Positions 31,288 to 33,589 of a stretch of DNA of 33,589 bases are shown here, piece after piece (the first letter of the stretch is position 1; every line of letters starts with the position of its first letter). Location of the stretch: assembly GCA_022827425.1 (NCBI GenBank), contig JAJDSZ010000116.1, forward strand, positions 1-33,589, read 5' to 3'. A program made the translations under genes and the position numbers. The notes below the pieces were generated by a model. That model saw only the letters and a list, made by a program, of their open reading frames with translations, did not search any database and had not been told where the DNA came from. This stretch comes from Pseudomonadales bacterium (GTDB lineage: Bacteria > Pseudomonadota > Gammaproteobacteria > Pseudomonadales > Pseudohongiellaceae).

Positions 31288-32115
31288 ATGGATTCAATAA
31301 AGCGACTTCGCCTGTCTGAATTTGTCAGTGGTTTGATTGCCGCTGGCAGCGTGGTCTTCACAGCAGAGGAGGCTGTGCGGGCCCTTGGCATTAGCCATGG
31401 CGCATTTCTTGATGCCGCCGAACGCCTGCAGCGCCGCAAGCAGTTACTGAGCCCGCGGCGGGGATTCTATGTCGTGGTGCATCCACAGTTCGCGACATGG
31501 GGCGCGCCGCCGCCATCCTGGTACATTGATGCCCTCATGCAGCGCGAAGGTTCCGCGTATTATGTGGGGTTGCTAAAAGCCGCCGAATTGCATGGCGCAT
31601 CGCACCAGGCGATTATGGAATTCCAGGTGCTTGGCGCCAAGCGCATGCCGCGGATACGCGCCGGTCGCAGTATCATCGCGTTTTACTACCGCGGGAATAT
31701 GGAAGCAGTCGGCGCTGGAATCGAGGATTACAAGACCGATACAGGTTCGATGAAAATTTCATCCCCCGCGTTGACGGCTCTCGACCTGCTTCGCTACCCG
31801 CAGGCAAGCGGCGGTATCGACCATATTGCCTCTGTGCTCAGTGATCTCGCGCCCGGTATTCATCCAGTGCGACTTGCGGGGCTTTCTGCCCGGCTCGAGC
31901 GGCCGATTGTCCAGCGCCTCGGCAGTTTGCTTTCGCTCATCGGCCACGAAGAGCAGGCAAAACCCATGCTCGACACACTCCGCGGTCGTGGTCCGCTTTC
32001 TTGGGCTGAATTTGAGCCCCAACAGGCGCACGGGCGCTTCCAGGCGCCGGCTCGGGCCAGGCGCGACCCCAGATGGCGCGTGATCATCCGCCGCGAACCC
32101 CAGCCAGACGCATGA
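31288..32115 (+). CDS. abiEi: AbiEi family antitoxin
   Basis: A 275-residue type IV antitoxin and autorepressor. The N-terminal winged helix is at about residues 1-65 (SLIAAGSVVFTAEEAVRALG-type, then RRGFYVVVHP). The AbiEi core follows: PPSWYIDALM, AYYVGLLKAAELHGASHQ, then FQVLGAKRMPRIRAGRSII and SSPALTALDLLRYP. Its TGA overlaps the toxin ATG as ATGA, so the two are translationally coupled. The last 35 residues are basic and low-complexity. In characterised systems the antitoxin does not bind the toxin but antagonises its action and represses the operon. Confidence 0.92.
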   Translation: MDSIKRLRLSEFVSGLIAAGSVVFTAEEAVRALGISHGAFLDAAERLQRRKQLLSPRRGFYVVVHPQFATWGAPPPSWYIDALMQREGSAYYVGLLKAAELHGASHQAIMEFQVLGAKRMPRIRAGRSIIAFYYRGNMEAVGAGIEDYKTDTGSMKISSPALTALDLLRYPQASGGIDHIASVLSDLAPGIHPVRLAGLSARLERPIVQRLGSLLSLIGHEEQAKPMLDTLRGRGPLSWAEFEPQQAHGRFQAPARARRDPRWRVIIRREPQPDA

Positions 32116-32975
32116 TTCCCACCCAGAACATCATCGCCTGGAGCCATGTCGCCCCCTGGCCGGAACAGCGGCAAATTGAACAGGACCTGATCATCTGCCG
32201 CGCGCTGATTGAGATATTCTCGGCAGAAAACCTGTGCGGCGAATTGCGGTTTCGCGGTGGCACGGCGCTGAACAAGCTGCACTTTCCGGCCCCGCTGCGT
32301 TATTCGGAGGATATTGATCTGGTGCGCACCACATCCGGGCCCATTGGCCCTCTGTTGGACGGATTGCGGGCCGTTCTGGAACCCTGGCTCGGCAAGCCGC
32401 GATTCGACCAGAGCCCAGTTGCGCCAAAATTGCGCTTCCAGGTTGCCTCCGAAGACGGTGGGGCAGCTTCAATCCGGCTCAAAATCGAGATCAACACGCG
32501 AGAGACCCAGGCATTTGACGAATCGGCTGCCTTGCCGATGTCGGTCAATAATCCCTGGTTTTCGGGCCAGGCGGATATTCCAACTTACACGCGGGAAGAG
32601 ATTCTCGCCACAAAGTTCCGCGCACTGCTGCAGAGGGACAAGGGCAGGGACCTGTTTGACCTCACGAGCGCCCTCGAACTTTTTGAAGGCTTGGACAATC
32701 AGCGACTCATCGCCATTTTCCTGAAATACCTCCAGCTTTCCGGCCAGTTGGTATCCCGCGCCCAAGCCCAGGAACGGATGTTCGGCAAGCTGGCCAACCC
32801 CCGATTTCTATCTGACCTGCGTCCCTTGCTGCCTCCCGGACAGGCATGGAAACTGACCGGCCAATGGAAGTTGGAAGCTTTCCGCCGGGTTTTCACCCAG
32901 CTTGTCGATTTGTTACCCGGAAAGCCCTGGGGCAGGACACCCGCAATGCAGCAACGGTTCAATATCTCCTGGTAA
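32112..32975 (+). CDS. abiEii: AbiEii family nucleotidyltransferase toxin
   Basis: A 287-residue type IV toxin of the DNA polymerase beta-like nucleotidyltransferase superfamily. Motif I is seen as RGGTAL (G49, G50, T51) followed by SEDIDL with the catalytic D67 and D69. A later motif RDKGRDLFDL, preceded by ATKFRALLQ, is the C-terminal AbiEii signature. The ATG at 32112 is fixed by its overlap with the antitoxin stop; an upstream in-frame start lies inside the antitoxin gene. Relatives transfer nucleotides to RNA targets such as tRNA acceptor ends and act in phage abortive infection. The gene looks intact. Confidence 0.93.
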   Translation: MIPTQNIIAWSHVAPWPEQRQIEQDLIICRALIEIFSAENLCGELRFRGGTALNKLHFPAPLRYSEDIDLVRTTSGPIGPLLDGLRAVLEPWLGKPRFDQSPVAPKLRFQVASEDGGAASIRLKIEINTRETQAFDESAALPMSVNNPWFSGQADIPTYTREEILATKFRALLQRDKGRDLFDLTSALELFEGLDNQRLIAIFLKYLQLSGQLVSRAQAQERMFGKLANPRFLSDLRPLLPPGQAWKLTGQWKLEAFRRVFTQLVDLLPGKPWGRTPAMQQRFNISW

Positions 32976-33113
32976 GCCCATTCGACCGCAGAAAGGTCTG
33001 GCTCGTCGGTCAATCTCCGTTCAACTCGCAGGGGCTTTATTCGGAATACAACCAGCCTGGGGCGTGAAAAGCCGCTGGAAACGGCGTTTCCATGCGGAAA
33101 ACGCCATGTGTAA

Positions 33114-33589
33114 ATAACCGCCGAAACCAGAACCCATCTCATCGGGCTGTCGGTCGCGATGCTTGGCAGCGCGCCCGGAACCGACCGGCTGAACCATTGG
33201 GTGGACGACCTCGACGACGACATGTCGATCGAGGACCTGGCCAACCACATCGAAGACTCCGACGACTTCCAGAGCAAGTACCCGGCGTTCATGACGGACG
33301 GGGAATTCGCGGAAGAATTCCTGGGCGACCTCATGGGCGGCTACGTCAGCGACGCCGTCATGACGGAGGTCGTTGATGTCGTGGGGGGGCTGCTCGCGGA
33401 CCACAGCCGCGGCGAAGTCGCGCTGGTGGTTGTGCGGGCCATGCTCGCCATCGCCGCCGACAAGTCCCATGGGCTGTACGCAGATCTCGGCATGGCCGCG
33501 ACGGCCTTCCACAACAAGGTCATGGTGGCCGAGCACTACACCATTGACGCCCGCATGGCGGACCCGTCCGCCAGCGTGCTGGAAGGCGT
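33114..33589 (+). CDS. Second RTX-type secreted protein, N-terminal part (runs off window)
   Basis: The open frame begins after TAA at 33111-33113 and reads ITAETRTHLIGLSVAMLGSAPGTD, then LNHWVDDLDDDMSIEDLANHI, FQSKYPAFMTDGEFAEEFLG and VVRAMLAIAADKSHG, before entering the stretch shared with copy 1 (LYADLGMAATAF). Relatives I recall start with Met-Thr-Ala at the position of the ATA codon here (33114), so the original start may have mutated. The first ATG in frame is 33159. The N-terminal domain is helical and acidic and resembles the DUF4214-like N-termini of large type I secretion substrates. The gene continues past the window end. Confidence 0.75.
   Translation, partial: MTAETRTHLIGLSVAMLGSAPGTDRLNHWVDDLDDDMSIEDLANHIEDSDDFQSKYPAFMTDGEFAEEFLGDLMGGYVSDAVMTEVVDVVGGLLADHSRGEVALVVVRAMLAIAADKSHGLYADLGMAATAFHNKVMVAEHYTIDARMADPSASVLEG
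33474..33589 (+). repeat. 116-bp perfect direct repeat, copy 2 (to window end)
   Basis: Identical to 27501-27616. Here it is preceded by the natural N-terminal coding sequence rather than by phage-end sequence. Confidence 0.95.

Overview
The window is GC-rich bacterial chromosome, most likely from a gammaproteobacterium. The hisB-hisH-hisA-hisF order with a monofunctional hisB, the PiuA/PiuC-type iron pair, the PrtD/E/F-type secretion genes and the FecR/CHASE2-cyclase block all fit. I cannot name a genus. There are no tRNA or rRNA genes that I can see.

Region 1 (1-7.2 kb) is core metabolism. A PKHD-type 2-oxoglutarate hydroxylase and a TonB-dependent siderophore receptor run leftward. A tight rightward histidine cluster (hisB, hisH, hisA, hisF) follows, then a leftward S41 C-terminal processing protease.

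Region 2 (7.4-18.4 kb) looks like one signalling and export locus. A leftward unit encodes a FecR-domain protein, a CHASE2-cyclase translationally coupled to it, and a TPR/outer-membrane barrel protein. Divergently there is a Crp-like regulator, a complete type I secretion system (ABC exporter, membrane fusion protein, TolC-like channel) and an uncharacterised 193-residue protein. A CRP-like operator lies in the divergent promoter region. The natural cargo is probably the RTX-type protein(s) at the right end. A PIG-L deacetylase closes the region.

Region 3 (19.3-27.5 kb) is a scrambled, decaying Mu-like (B3/JBD30-type) transposable prophage. On the left are a frameshifted AAA ATPase remnant and a MazE-like antitoxin with an in-frame stop, joined directly to the 5' end of a tape-measure gene. 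Leftward genes then run: DUF1799/tail-chaperone pair with a textbook -1 frameshift signal, tail tube, a 54-residue protein, a head-tail candidate, major capsid, and the C-terminus of a scaffold/protease. At about 24.0 kb the orientation flips to a rightward MuF head protein with a nuclease-like C-terminal domain, a secreted HNH nuclease broken by one TGA, a secreted dockerin-like protein broken by a frameshift, and gpG. The module ends at a probable Mu-type terminus at 27500.

Region 4 (27.5-33.6 kb): the putative phage terminus abuts, in frame, a large RTX-type secreted protein gene that has lost about 120 N-terminal codons. A second copy begins at about 33.1 kb; it carries the missing N-terminal part and is identical over at least 116 bp up to the window end. 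An AbiEi/AbiEii type IV toxin-antitoxin pair, terminators and a 45-bp tandem repeat lie between the two copies.

All family assignments are from reading translated sequence by eye; no database search was run.
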